Source: Siphonodentalium dalli
Lineage: Eukaryota > Mollusca > Scaphopoda > Gadilida > Siphonodentaliidae
Direction of reading: 5' to 3'
Assembly: GCA_032622095.1 (NCBI GenBank)
Contig: CP136066.1
Location: 204,870,978-204,934,977 of the forward strand
DNA length: 64,000 nucleotides
Of the stretch, positions 11,736-22,379 are shown piece after piece; the first letter of the stretch is position 1, and each line of letters begins with the position of its first letter. The translations under genes were made by a program, and so were the position numbers. Under the pieces are notes generated by a model. It was not told where the DNA came from and searched no databases. It was given only the letters and a program-made list of their open reading frames with translations.

Positions 11736-11996
11736 CCCTTTGAGTGCCAGGTCCGATTTTTATATCAACCCATATACCCTGTGCCAATGCATTCTCTTAT
11801 ATATGCGAGTCGACCATAGGTCGCCTCGCATATATAAGAGAATGCATTGGCCTAACAATTTTTCATCATTTGTTATTATTTTTTACAATCTTTTACAATT
11901 TTAATAATTTTTTAAAAATCTAAAAAAATAAAAAATTTACCGATTTTACAGACCGTAAATTAGGGCCGATGAGATCGGCCCCTGGCATTGAAAGGG
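11736..11996. mobile_element. TTAA-flanked MITE, family D
   Basis: TTAA at 11,732-11,735 and 11,997-12,000. Ends CCCTTTGAGTGCCAGG and CCTGGCATTGAAAGGG are inverted. It holds one ~66-bp palindrome (about 11,784-11,851) identical in plan to those in family A, although the terminal repeats differ. Confidence 0.82.
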
Positions 11997-12000
11997 TTAA

Positions 12001-13660
12001 AGACAAGAATAGAAGGTAATTTGTAACTGTATAATCATAATTGTCAAAGTGTTGATTATGCAGAGTTGAAGCATCTCATGAGTAGCATGACGCCATGTCA
12101 TTATCACTTTTCATAACAGAGACAATGCCTTGACAAGTATACTTTATTATCAGCAGACAACTCCATGTTATAATGTAATTATAGGCCATTCATATCTTCC
12201 TCTATCAAGGGTTATAAAGTCATATAATTACGACTTTAAAAACTCTGTAAGGACAGCTAGGGCATAAAAGTTGTTAATTAAGTCTTTTGATTTGAAAAAC
12301 GTGTACATAAACAGGATAATGACAGCACTCAAAGGAGAACTTAGGAGTGGTGGCTCAGTCAGTAAGCTTCATAGCATATTAGGCTGTCATAAAATTTCCA
12401 GCAATTTTTAAGCTGTTTCAATTCGTGATCCACACAAATTGTTAACCAGTGAATTTACCCCTTTACATGCTGGCTTTCCTCCTGCAATAAAACTGATCTA
12501 GTGAAATGACCAGGGACGTGGCTAGAGGGTCTCCATTGGGGGGTGTCCATCTTGAAATTTCCAAACTCCAGCCCCCCCTCTCTGAACCAGACCAAACTTT
12601 ATATACCCCAACATCACCCTTCTATAATCCATTAAGTATTACTGTATACACCTGTCAGTAAGCCTGGGGGGGGGGGTAATTTGTAAACATAATAGGGTTG
12701 TATGATGAGTTCACAAGTTAATTTAGTTACACTAATACTTCTTAATCAAGCTAATTCTTATAAAAACACAGTGGGATGCAGGTGAACATACATGTACATC
12801 ACTCTTCTGCATTAACAAAGGATCCTACAAAAACACCAAGTCATTACTCCACATCCCATTGGATTTACTCTGATAGAGGTGTGAACTATAAGTGACACAT
12901 CCTTTGATTTTACTGATTTGATACCTCTTTGATTGATCCAACAACAAAGAATATATTATGATGTGTATAATTCACAACAATATTAACACAATTGTATACT
13001 ATTATACATCTTTATTATTTAAGAAAAACAACTGGAAAAAATAATGTGCTTAATAAGTATCGTCTCCTATTCTACAGGAGTGAAAGACATGATTGTATTC
13101 ACCTTCAAAATGCTCAAAAATGAGCCCATTAATAAAACATTTATAGTGAGCATATGGGGACCACTATGGAAATAAGAGGGATTGTTTTGTCCTTCTTTAA
13201 GTGTTATCCCTGGTAATGATATATTTAATTATAGAGGCTGATCAGTATTAATAATAAAATTTAATAATATTAATACCACCGACTAACCATATTAAAACCT
13301 TATTGGTTAAATCTTTTTTTGATTATAAATACACATTTAGATAATGAGCTCACAGAGATATGTTAATGTCGACCGCTTTTCCATCTAAAATTATTTACAT
13401 TGCTTTTTCAATATGTATACATTTGTCAACTTTGTATAAATTGTATAGATATATATCATTGCCATTAAATAATCTAAAAAAAAAGAAGCAGGAACACCAT
13501 TATAATCAGTAAATATACTTTAAATATGCTGTTCAGAGACATGCGCATACTGGTAAATGTATGAGAGAGCATGCAGTCACTTCTCCCTGGGACTAAAATA
13601 TGGAGAAGTGGCACATTTTCGGTCACCCTCTAGGCTGGTCCTTGTTTGAAGGGATGTACA
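12001..13660. other. No gene seen
   Basis: AT-rich sequence without long open frames or splice-bounded coding signal. A G tract at about 12,666 and a GGGGGGTGTCC stretch near 12,538 resemble parts of other repeats. I see nothing I can name. Confidence 0.45.
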
Positions 13661-13667
13661 GATATAT

Positions 13668-14247
13668 AGTAATGCCCTAAATAATCGACTCCTTAACCAC
13701 AGCAGAATTATGGGTAATGTTTCAGGATTTAGTCGAAAATATGTCTCACTGAGAGCTTTCCGATGAATGGCAACAAGTCATATTTCAGACTAAATCCTGA
13801 AAAATTACCCATAATTCTGCTGTGGTTAACCCTTTACCCAACAAACCGGCCAAAACCGGCCAAATAAAGCTTCAACAGCCTAAAATATCTCCGGTCTGTC
13901 TCAATAGAACCATACAAATATGGATATCATTGGAACCGGCTCCTTGACCACATTGTGATAGTTACAGTTATGCCCTGTGCCAATGCATTCTCTTATATAT
14001 GCGAGTCGACCATAGGTCGCCTCGCATATATAAGAGAATGCATTGGCCTAAAAAAATTCTTTTTTTAACACTTTTTACCATTTTTTCTTACATTCTTTAA
14101 CAATTTTATAATTTTTAATGTGTTAAGCCAATGCATTCTCTTATATATGCGAGGCGACCTATGGTCGACTCGCATATATAAGAGAATGCATTGGCACAGG
14201 GCCCTTCTGTTGGGTAAAGGGTTAAGGAGTCGATTATTTATGGCATT
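13668..14247. mobile_element. TA-palindrome MITE split by a nested family A MITE
   Basis: Left arm TAGTAATGCCCTAAATAATC to a shortened centre, then a right arm through CATAATTCTGCTGTGGTTAA. A family A element interrupts at that TTAA, and the arm resumes TTAAGGAGTCGATTATTTAT. Uninterrupted copies read GGTTAAGAAGTCGATTA or TTTAAGGAGTCGATTA at this point. Confidence 0.85.
13830..14221 (+). mobile_element. piggyBac-like MITE, family A, nested in palindrome
   Basis: TTAA at 13,826-13,829 and 14,222-14,225. Ends CCCTTTACCCAACA / TGTTGGGTAAAGGG. Two palindromic cassettes begin CCAATGCATTCTCTTATATA and carry mirror-image centres (GTCGACCATAGGTCGC and GCGACCTATGGTCGAC). Confidence 0.9.
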
Positions 14248-14587
14248 TAGCTGAATGGAAGTCTTGAATGTATATTCCGAGACCTTTTCTGAACGTCGGG
14301 AACATCATGATAATCAAGAAGGTAAAATGGGTGCATATATAACAATCTGGCATTAATTGTCTGAATCTGCATGATGATGAAAATTAAATTTCCCCATTCA
14401 TAGGACAACCGGATGGGCGACCGGATGCAGTGCTAATTTATCGTGACAAATATATTATACAACTTTCAAATTTCAAACTGTCACTGGGTATAATGTCTGG
14501 CAGGTCAGACTGAGGGCCTTGCAGGTTCAAAATGATTTCTAAAAGTGGCAATACTGCAGCATGCAGTGACAAAATACCTGACATATA

Positions 14588-15018
14588 CAAGCCTGAATTT
14601 AGTGGGTCTGCCATTTGCAGAATGAGGTCCCCAGAGGGTGAATTCAGTGACGCTATCCTGCACATCAGGCTAGCATCACCAAATTCACCCTCTAGGAACC
14701 TCATTCTGCTTAGGCCTCAACTGCTATGGGAGACCTAGTATCAAATTGAAGTTCCCCAGTTGAAGTTGGTGATATTCACCAATTAGTCACCTCGATTATG
14801 CATTTTATCTTCTGCAAATTAGGGGGATATAGAAACTTCCCAGAAGGGAAAAAGTTAATTTGAGACTATAGATACCTCCCAGAAGATGAAGCATAAGCAG
14901 AATGATGTCCGTAGAGGGTGAATTTTGTTAAGCTAGCCCACTGTGCAAGATAGCAGCACTAAATTCACCATCTGGGGACCTCATTCTGCAAATGTCAGAC
15001 ACACTAAATTCAGACTTG
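14588..15018. mobile_element. hAT-type MITE (CAAGCC family, long form), exact 8-bp TSD
   Basis: Ends CAAGCCTGAATTTAGTG and CACTAAATTCAGACTTG are inverted. GACATATA lies on both sides (14,580-14,587 and 15,019-15,026). The 431-bp body has a palindromic module at each end and a middle with GTTGAAGTTGGTGATATTCA; the same long form recurs at 34,590-35,490 and 47,452. Confidence 0.87.
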
Positions 15019-15034
15019 GACATATATAGCAGAC

Positions 15035-15288
15035 CAAGCCTTGAAATAGGGTGTCTGTCATTTGCAGAATGAGGTCCCCAGAGGGTGAATTTAGTGACGC
15101 TACCCAGCATAGCGGGCTAGCATCACCAAATTCACCCTCTGGGGACCTCATTCTGCTTACACCTCAGCAGAATGAGGTTCCCAGAGGGTGAATTTGGTGA
15201 TGCTAGCCCGCTATGCAGGGTAGCATCACTAAATTCACCCTCTGGGGACCTCATTCTGCAAATGACAGACACCCTATTTCAAGGCTTG
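15035..15288. mobile_element. hAT-type MITE (CAAGCC family), exact 8-bp TSD
   Basis: TAGCAGAC at 15,027-15,034 and 15,289-15,296 flanks a 254-bp element with ends CAAGCCTTGAAATAG / CTATTTCAAGGCTTG. Its left TSD starts at the base after the right TSD of the element at 14,588, so the two insertions are back to back. Confidence 0.9.
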
Positions 15289-15546
15289 TAGCAGACTCAA
15301 CTTCAGCTTGGTATTTCCCTGGTAATTAATGCTGGACTAAATTCAGACTTGGACATATATAGCAATCTGAATGTCGGCTTGGTATTTCCATGTTAATTAA
15401 TGCTGGACAGTGACCAGAGCTACTGGAACATATCATATAAATGTTCTTGTTTTCAGGCCACTTGGTAAGATCAGAATCTTCAAATGTGTTCTCAGTACAA
15501 CTAACTCTCTTCAAGAAACTGGAAATGTATCGCTACATGACACAAG

Positions 15547-16548
15547 TATGTTTTTATCCTGAATCCATGGATTATAGGGAACCAATGCACTCGCAGTGGG
15601 TAAATGTGGTTTTTATCCTGAATCCATGGATTATAGGGAACCAATGCACTCGCAGTGGGTAAATGTGGTTTTTATCCTGAATCTGTGGATTATAGGGATC
15701 CAAGGCACGCGCAGTGGGTAAATGTGGTTTTTATCCTGAATCTGTGGATTATAGGGATCCAAGGCACTCACAGTGGGTAAATGTGGTTTTTATCCTGAAT
15801 CCATGGATTATAGGGAACCAATGCACTCGCAGTGGGTAAATGTGGTTTTGATCCTGAATCTGTGGATTATAGGGATCCAAGGCACTCGCAGTGGGTAAAT
15901 GTGGTTATTATCCTGAATCCATGGATTATAGGGAACCAAGGCACTCGCAGTGGGTAAATGTGGTTTTTATCCTGAATCTGTGGATTATAGGGATCCAAGG
16001 CACTCGCAGTGGGTAAATGTGGTTATTATCCTGAATCTGTGGATTATAGGGATCCAAGGCACTCGCAGTGGGTAAATGTGGTTTTTATCCTGAATCCATG
16101 GATTATAGGGATCCAATGCACGCGCAGTGGGTAAATGTGGTTATTATCCTGAATCTGTGGAATATAGGGATCCAATGCACGCGCAGTGGGTAAATGTGGT
16201 TTTTATCCTGAATATGTGGATTATAGGGATCCAAGGCACTCGCAGTGGGTAAATGTGGTTTTTATCCTGAATCCATGGATTATAGGGAACCAATGCACTC
16301 GCAGTGGGTAAATGTGGTTATTATCCTGAATCTGTGGATTATAGGGATCCAATACACGCGCAGTGGGTAAATGTGGTTATTATCCTGAATCTGGATTATA
16401 GGGATCCAAGGAACTCGCAGTGGGTAAATGTGGTTATTATCCTGAATCTGGATTATAGGGAACCAAGGCACTCGCAGTGGGTAAATGTGGTTTTTATCCT
16501 GAATCTGTGGATTATAGGGAACCAAGGCACTCGCAGTGGGTAAATGTG
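15547..16548. repeat. 59-bp minisatellite, about 17 copies
   Basis: A unit reading roughly TTTTTATCCTGAATCTGTGG then ATTATAGGGATCCAAGGCAC then TCGCAGTGGGTAAATG repeats head to tail. Variation is mostly at fixed positions (ATCCATGG or ATCTGTGG; GATCC or GAACC; ACTCGC or ACGCGC). Two units lack three bases. Open frames crossing it on both strands arise from the periodicity. Confidence 0.95.
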
Positions 16549-16583
16549 AAAAAGGTCTAAGTCTGTAAAAACATCACCATTAA

Positions 16584-16828
16584 CCCTTTTATGACTGGAG
16601 CTTCCTGAAATTTTGCATAAACACTGTGCCAGTGCATTCTCTTACAAATAAGAGTCTCCCATAGGGGAGCCTTACATATATAAGGGAATACATTGGCCTA
16701 AAAATATTGACCTTGATCTTGTAAGCCAGTGCATTCTCTGATATATGCGAAGGAGACTCGCATATATAAGAGAATGCACTGGAACAGTATCGTTAATGCT
16801 GCACCAGCACAGCTCCATCATGAAAGGG
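16584..16828. mobile_element. TTAA-flanked MITE, family B
   Basis: TTAA at 16,580-16,583 and 16,829-16,832; left end CCCTTTTATGACTGGAGC, right end CATCATGAAAGGG. Two shortened palindromic cassettes (AGTGCATTCTCTTA...) are separated by a spacer containing TTGACCTTGATCTTGTAAG, typical of family B. Confidence 0.8.
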
Positions 16829-17165
16829 TTAAGAACACGGAGAAATAGATATAAACTTTGTTCTTATATTCATTATTGATAGTTCTTCAATAACTAAATT
16901 TTGAGTGTTGAAACCATTGTTATGTAAACAAAACTGTTAGTGATTTGTCAACAAACATCTCTAAACTTGCAGTAAGTTAAAATATTTTATCCTGAATATT
17001 ATTTTCAGAATATATTTCAATGCTTTAACTTTTTCCAATGTTTACTGTCAAGTTGTTATTAAACTTTGCTATCATATTGGACTAATTGGACTTGTATTGG
17101 TAATTCCACTGTAACAGTAAAAGTTTACATAACAATGGTTTTGATATGCAAAATCTCAGTATTAA

Positions 17166-17556
17166 CCCTTTACCCAACAAACCGGCCAAAACCGGCCAAA
17201 TAAAGCTTCAACAGCCTAAATTATCTTGGGTCTGTCTCAATAAAACCATACAAATATGGATATCATTGGAACCGGCTCCTTGACCACATTGTGATAGTTA
17301 CAGTTATGCCCTGTGCCAATGCATTCTCTTATATATGCGAGTCGACCATAGGTCGCCTCGCATATATAAGAGAATGCATTGGCCTAAAAAAATCTGTTTT
17401 AAACACTTTTTACCATTTTTTCTTATATTTTTTAACAATTTTATAATTTTTAATGTGTTAAGCCAATGCATTCTCTTATATATGCGAGGCGACCTATGGT
17501 CGACTCGCATATATAAGAGAATGCATTGGCACAGGGCCCTTCTGTTGGGTATAGGG
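17166..17556 (+). mobile_element. piggyBac-like MITE, family A
   Basis: TTAA at 17,162-17,165 and 17,557-17,560 with CCCTTTACCCAACA ends (one mismatch at the right). Two palindromic cassettes and the AACACTTTTTACCA spacer are intact. It is very similar to the copies at 13,830 and 21,971. Confidence 0.88.
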
Positions 17557-17715
17557 TTAATAAGAACAAGCCAATATATTTTTGCATGTACTTGTTGATG
17601 CTAATTGTTTTGCAGACATTTCTGTTTTTTCGCATGAACACACTTTGAAGGCCTTTAGTCCCTTTAAAGAAGTGAGTGTTTTTGTTTTGTTCTTCTTTGT
17701 TGAGAGAAGACAGTA

Positions 17716-17930
17716 ACAGTAATGCTCTAATTAATTGACTGCTTAAACACAGCAGAATTATCGGTAACTTTCCAGGATTTAGACGGAAATATGGGTTGTT
17801 GCCATTCATCGGAAAGCTCTACCTGAGAGCTTTCCGATGAATGGCAACAAGCCATATTTCCGACTAAATCCTGAAAAGTTACCCATAATTCTGCTGTGTT
17901 TAAGGAGTCGATTAATTAGAGCATTACTGT
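17716..17930. mobile_element. TA-palindrome MITE, complete
   Basis: A near-perfect 215-bp palindrome from ACAGTAATGCTCTAAT to ATTAGAGCATTACTGT, with a centre at GGAAAGCTCTACCTGAGAGC. The CAGTAATGC ends next to a TA-type flank suggest a Tc1/mariner-like or similar TA-targeting origin; the superfamily is inference. Confidence 0.85.
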
Positions 17931-17967
17931 GTGTGTTTGATTAAAATTATTATATAGAGAATACCTA

Positions 17968-18107
17968 CAGTTTATGTTTGAATACCAAAATATCTCATGA
18001 GTGTCTAGAAGGAAATATCAAATTTTCACGAGCGGCTGCAAGATGCGAGTGAATTTCTATATTTCCTTCCAGACACGAATGAGATGTTTCATGTATTCAA
18101 ACACTTT
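17968..18107. repeat. Inverted repeat element, about 140 bp
   Basis: TTTGAATACCAAAATATCTC and GAAGGAAATAT on the left pair with ATATTTCCTTC and GAGATGTTTCATGTATTCAAA on the right. The loop contains CACGAGCGGCTGCAAG. Dispersed element of unknown family. Confidence 0.6.
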
Positions 18108-18151
18108 CAAATCACTTTCAAGTGATGACGTCATGACATCATTTGGCAAGC

Positions 18152-18367
18152 TACAGTAATGCTCTAATTAATCGACTCCTTAAACACAGCAGAATTATGG
18201 GTAACTTTTCAGGATTTAGTCGGAAATATGGCTTGTTGCCATTCACCGGAAAGCTCTCGGGGAGAGCTTTCCGATGAATGGCAACAAGCCATATTTCCGA
18301 CTAAATCCTGAAAAGTTACCCATAATTCTGCTGTGTTTAAGGAGTCGATTAATTAGAGCATTTACTA
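18152..18367. mobile_element. TA-palindrome MITE, nearly complete
   Basis: TACAGTAATGCTCTAATTAA to AATTAGAGCATTTACTATA, with centre GGAAAGCTCTCGGGGAGAGC. The terminal few bases of the right arm have drifted. Arms are otherwise almost identical, suggesting recent origin or arm-to-arm correction. Confidence 0.85.
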
Positions 18368-19257
18368 TACATTGAAATAACAGAATGCTACAATAAGTAA
18401 CAATATCATATTTCCCTGTAGCTTCTTTCATGTACATGTACATACGACGCTTTAAGTTTCGGTAATTTTCCCTTATTTTATAGGCAAGCATATAATAAAA
18501 TGTGTTTGTTGTGAACATCGTCATAAGAGATTTGACTAAGTCTGTTTCAAAATTCTAATATTTGTGATAGTTTTCATTATCTACAATGTAGTTTGACCTG
18601 TATTTTATGGATGTATTGTTCCAAATTAATCTAAAGTTATCATCCAGGAACAAAAATTTATCCCAAATTCCATCGTTGGGATAGTTACTCTGGTAAAAAT
18701 AGATCAAAACCCAAAATCAAACACAACCTGTGTTTTATTGTCTTGAACCAAAGTACCAAATTTCTTTTCATTGAGTTGAGTAGAACTCAACTTATCATTC
18801 GGAAAGGAAACAATAATGGACGGATAGCTACGTAGGCGAACAGATAGACCAAACACATAACACGCTCCATCATTAAAAGGGTTTTTTAGAAATGAGTGGC
18901 GTTGTCATATTTATTTATGAGGGTCGTTAACACAGAATGATATCTGAATAAATGCCACGGGATAACATAACAAGTGCATTTAATTGAGATAATTGTTTTA
19001 GTAATGGCCATTTACTTTGAGATCAATAAGGCATTAGGAAAATGTAGACATTGTGAGCGATTAAAGAGAGGCCTTTATATCGTGCTAATGCATAGTACTT
19101 ATCCTTCCATATATCCTGGTGTAACAGTGTGTCATTTTTCTTGGTAGACATCAATATTTAATAATGAAGGATGCACCGAAGGACGATTTTATATGGTGAA
19201 CTTCATAGTAAATTAGTGTGCTTTACATCAGTATTAGCACAGCCACAGGGCATTGAT

Positions 19258-19469
19258 TACAGTAATGCTCTAATTAATCGACTCCTTAAACACAGCATAA
19301 TTATGGGTAACTTTTCAGGATTTAGTCGGAAATATGGCTTGTTGCCATTCATCGGAAAGCTCTCGGGGAGAGCTTTCCGATGAATGGCAACAAGCCATAT
19401 TTCCGACTAAATCCTGAAAAGTTACCCATAATTCTGCTGTGGTTAAGAAGTCGATTACTTAGAGCATTA
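19258..19469. mobile_element. TA-palindrome MITE, right tip replaced by SINE
   Basis: Left end TACAGTAATGCTCTAATTAA is intact; the right arm runs to TTACTTAGAGCATTA and then passes directly into the SINE-like sequence at about 19,470, so the expected final CTGTA is missing. Confidence 0.8.
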
Positions 19470-19945
19470 ATAATAATGTATAGCATTTGTAAAGCGCCTT
19501 TCCCATGAGGCCCAAAGCGCTCAAAGTTTTACAATTATTACCCTGATGAGCCTGAACATTCAGTAACCATCTAATGCTCCCCGGGGACAGGGGGAGGTAC
19601 AGCCGGGAGTATGCGAGGATACCATATGGCTAGCATACTGACAAGATCTTTCACTGCTCATTATCAGGTACCCTTGTAATGCATGGGTGGTGCAAAGCAG
19701 ACACAGTACGAGCGACCTTGCTCAAGGGTCACAACTTGGCGCGAGATTCAAACATTATACAATCCAACAATTGCACATCGCTCAAGTCGGCCAAGCCACT
19801 GCTGTGTGGAAACTCATAACAGACCACCAGCCAGCCGCGAACTCACCTCGCTGTGTTGACAGCGAAGACAAGTCCAACGCGCTAACCACTGGACCACGAA
19901 GTCCAGTGTACTGTACCTTGCTAAGGAGGAAGCAATCTATGGTCT
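19470..19945 (-). mobile_element. tRNA-derived SINE-like element
   Basis: Read on the minus strand, the head has GTGGTCCAGTGGTTAGCGCG, a good A-box match to tRNA genes, followed about 50 bases later by GTGAGTTCGCGGCTGG, a weaker B-box-like stretch. The body ends with AAAGCGC modules and a TAATAATAATG-type tail (on the + strand at 19,470). This order of tRNA-like head, unrelated body and short A/T-rich tail is that of a Pol III SINE. Confidence 0.6.
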
Positions 19946-20222
19946 AATGAGTGCATCAGGATTAGCATACTGACAATAAATATTGACTCCCAACCAGGTA
20001 GTCGGTTAAGAGTGATTCCTACACAACAACTGTAGCATGTGATCACTTGCCGAAAACAACAGCTTTTGATGATCAATGACAGAGAGGGAGTTCAAATGCA
20101 AAAAGTCCATCATACTAACCATGCCACTACAAACGTATTATTTGTCAGTGATGCCAGAGTAAATGATTATGTGAAACCAGTGGATGCTATTCACTCCATT
20201 TACACAAATATTCACTTATTAA

Positions 20223-20636
20223 CTGTTCCATGACTGGAGCTTTCTGAAATTTGGAAAAAGTCATGTGCCAATGTTTTTCAATGTTTCCAATGGTGCTCAG
20301 ATCAAGTGATTATACATCAGGGAAGGTTTTAGGACACAAATGTGCCTCCGCTTTCCCAATGGGAAATAGTCAGGGTTTTCCCAATTTCAGACCCTTATCC
20401 CTTTCATGAAAGGGGCTGCGCTGGTGCAGCATTAAAGATAATGCGACAGTGCATTCTCTTATACATGCAAGTTTCCCATAGAGAGCCTCCCATACATAAG
20501 AGAATGCACTGGCTTGCACGGTCAAGATCAACATTGTTAGGCCAATGTATTCTCTTGTGTATGCGAGGCTCCATATGGGAGAATGCATTGGCACAGAGTT
20601 TTTGCAAATTTTCAGGAAGCTCCAGTCATTGAAGGG
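20223..20636. mobile_element. TTAA-flanked MITE, family B, with internal insertion
   Basis: TTAA at 20,219-20,222 and 20,637-20,640; ends TGTTCCATGACTGGAGC and CTCCAGTCATTGAAGGG. Longer than other family B copies because of extra sequence at about 20,270-20,400, including TTTCCCAATGGGAAATAGTC, a motif also seen near 7,360. Confidence 0.7.
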
Positions 20637-20681
20637 TTAAATTCCCATATTATGTTATAAAAATATTTTTCAAGTCCTTAA

Positions 20682-20914
20682 CCCTTCCATGACTGGAGCT
20701 TCCAGAAATTTTGCGTAAACCCTGTGCCAATGCATTCTCTTATATACGAGAGTCTCCCATTTCATATAAGAAAAATACATTGGCCTAACAATATCTACCT
20801 TGACTGTGTAAGCTATGCATTCTCTTATATATGCAAGGCTCCCTATGGGAGACTCGCATATACAACAGAATGCACTGGCACATCTTTAATGCTGTGCCAG
20901 GGCAACTTCTGAGG
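20682..20914. mobile_element. TTAA-flanked MITE, family B
   Basis: TTAA at 20,678-20,681 with end CCCTTCCATGACTGGAGC; a degenerate right end reaches TTAA at 20,915-20,918. Two partly decayed palindromic cassettes are present (about 20,726 and 20,813). Confidence 0.65.
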
Positions 20915-21070
20915 TTAAGTTACCAGATTTATAAAGGAATAAACAATCTAATATACAAAGAAATGAGTTTCGATGATGGTGTGTGTTGTCAATTTGGATA
21001 TAATATTTGTATAAATATTATTCTACATTTTTATTTGATCACCCTACCTGTATGTTTCACATCACTTTAA

Positions 21071-21415
21071 CCCTTTACCCAACAAACCGGCCAAATAAAG
21101 CTTCAACAGCCTAAAATATCTTCGGTCTGTCTCAATAGAACCATACAAATATGGATATCATTGGAACCGGCTCCTTGACCACATTGTGATAGTTACAGTT
21201 ATGCCCTGTGCCAATGCATTCTCTTATATATGCGAGTCGACCATAGGTCGCCTCGCATATATAAGAGAATGCAATTTTTTCTTACATTCTTTAACAATTT
21301 TATAATTTTTAATGTGTTAAGCCAATGCATTCTCTTATATATGCGAGGCGACCTATGGTCGACTCGCATATATAAGAGAATGCATTGGCACAGGGCCCTT
21401 CTGTTGGGTAAAGGG
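21071..21415 (+). mobile_element. piggyBac-like MITE, family A, internally deleted
   Basis: TTAA at 21,067-21,070 and 21,416-21,419. The first cassette stops at GAGAATGCAA and joins directly to TTTTTTCTTACATTC, so the end of the palindrome and part of the spacer are deleted. The second cassette is intact. CATCACTTTAA occurs on both outer sides. Confidence 0.85.
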
Positions 21416-21970
21416 TTAACATCACTTTAATGATTATGAACGTAGTATAAAACTAAAGGCATGCGACAATTAAGATTGCCATATACTAACCTGAACTTGT
21501 TTGAGCCGTAGTATCACATGAGGGTGTCTCTGTGGTGCAGTTGAATCAACACTGGATCGCATACTTTGGAGCTAGAAATAAAAATCTGTATTTAGTGCAC
21601 ATCCGTTCGTTTATTTTTTTGTGAAATACCAGGAAATACAGCAAAATACAGAATATTTCACAAAATTCAATAAATAAAATTTGTATTGTCCTTGAATGTC
21701 AACCTCAACTTTAACAGAGAATTTCTTCATAACATTTTCCCCAAATGGACTCATTTATTTTCCCTTGGCAGAAACCCTGCTAGTAATTAGTAATTCAATA
21801 GACAATGTTTCTGCAATATATTATGTATGTGTTTCTCACTTGAATTTTAGAAATTAGCCTATTATATGAATTAGAGTGATAACGGTAAGTCTCATTTCTA
21901 GGAATAAATGCATAATCCATTGAACCAAAAGATATCTGACAATAACTTATACGCATTTCCAATACCTTAA

Positions 21971-22362
21971 CCCTTTACCCAACAAACCGGCCAAAACCGG
22001 CCAAATAAAGCTTCAACAGCCTAAAATATCTTCGGTCTGTCTCAATAGAACCATACAAATATGGATATCATTGGAACCGGCTCCTCGACCACATTGTGAT
22101 AGTTACAGTTATGCCCTGTGCCAATGCATTCTCTTATATATGCGAGTCGACCATAGGTCGCCTCGCATATATAAGAGAATGCATTGGCCTAAAAAAAATC
22201 TTTTTTTAACACTTTTTACCATTTTTTCTTACATTCTTTAACAATTTTATAATTTTTAATGTGTTAAGCCAATGCATTCTCTTATATATGCGAGGCGACC
22301 TATGGTCGACTCGCATATATAAGAGAATGCATTGGCACAGGGCCCTTCTGTTGGGTAAAGGG
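21971..22362 (+). mobile_element. piggyBac-like MITE, family A, intact
   Basis: TTAA at 21,967-21,970 and 22,363-22,366; ends CCCTTTACCCAACA / TGTTGGGTAAAGGG. Both cassettes and the spacer are present. Almost identical to the copy nested at 13,830. Confidence 0.9.
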
Positions 22363-22379
22363 TTAATTACATATAACAA

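Noticed and set aside
16280-16543. Overlapping frames on both strands with 19-20-residue repeats
   Set aside because: Products of the 59-bp minisatellite.
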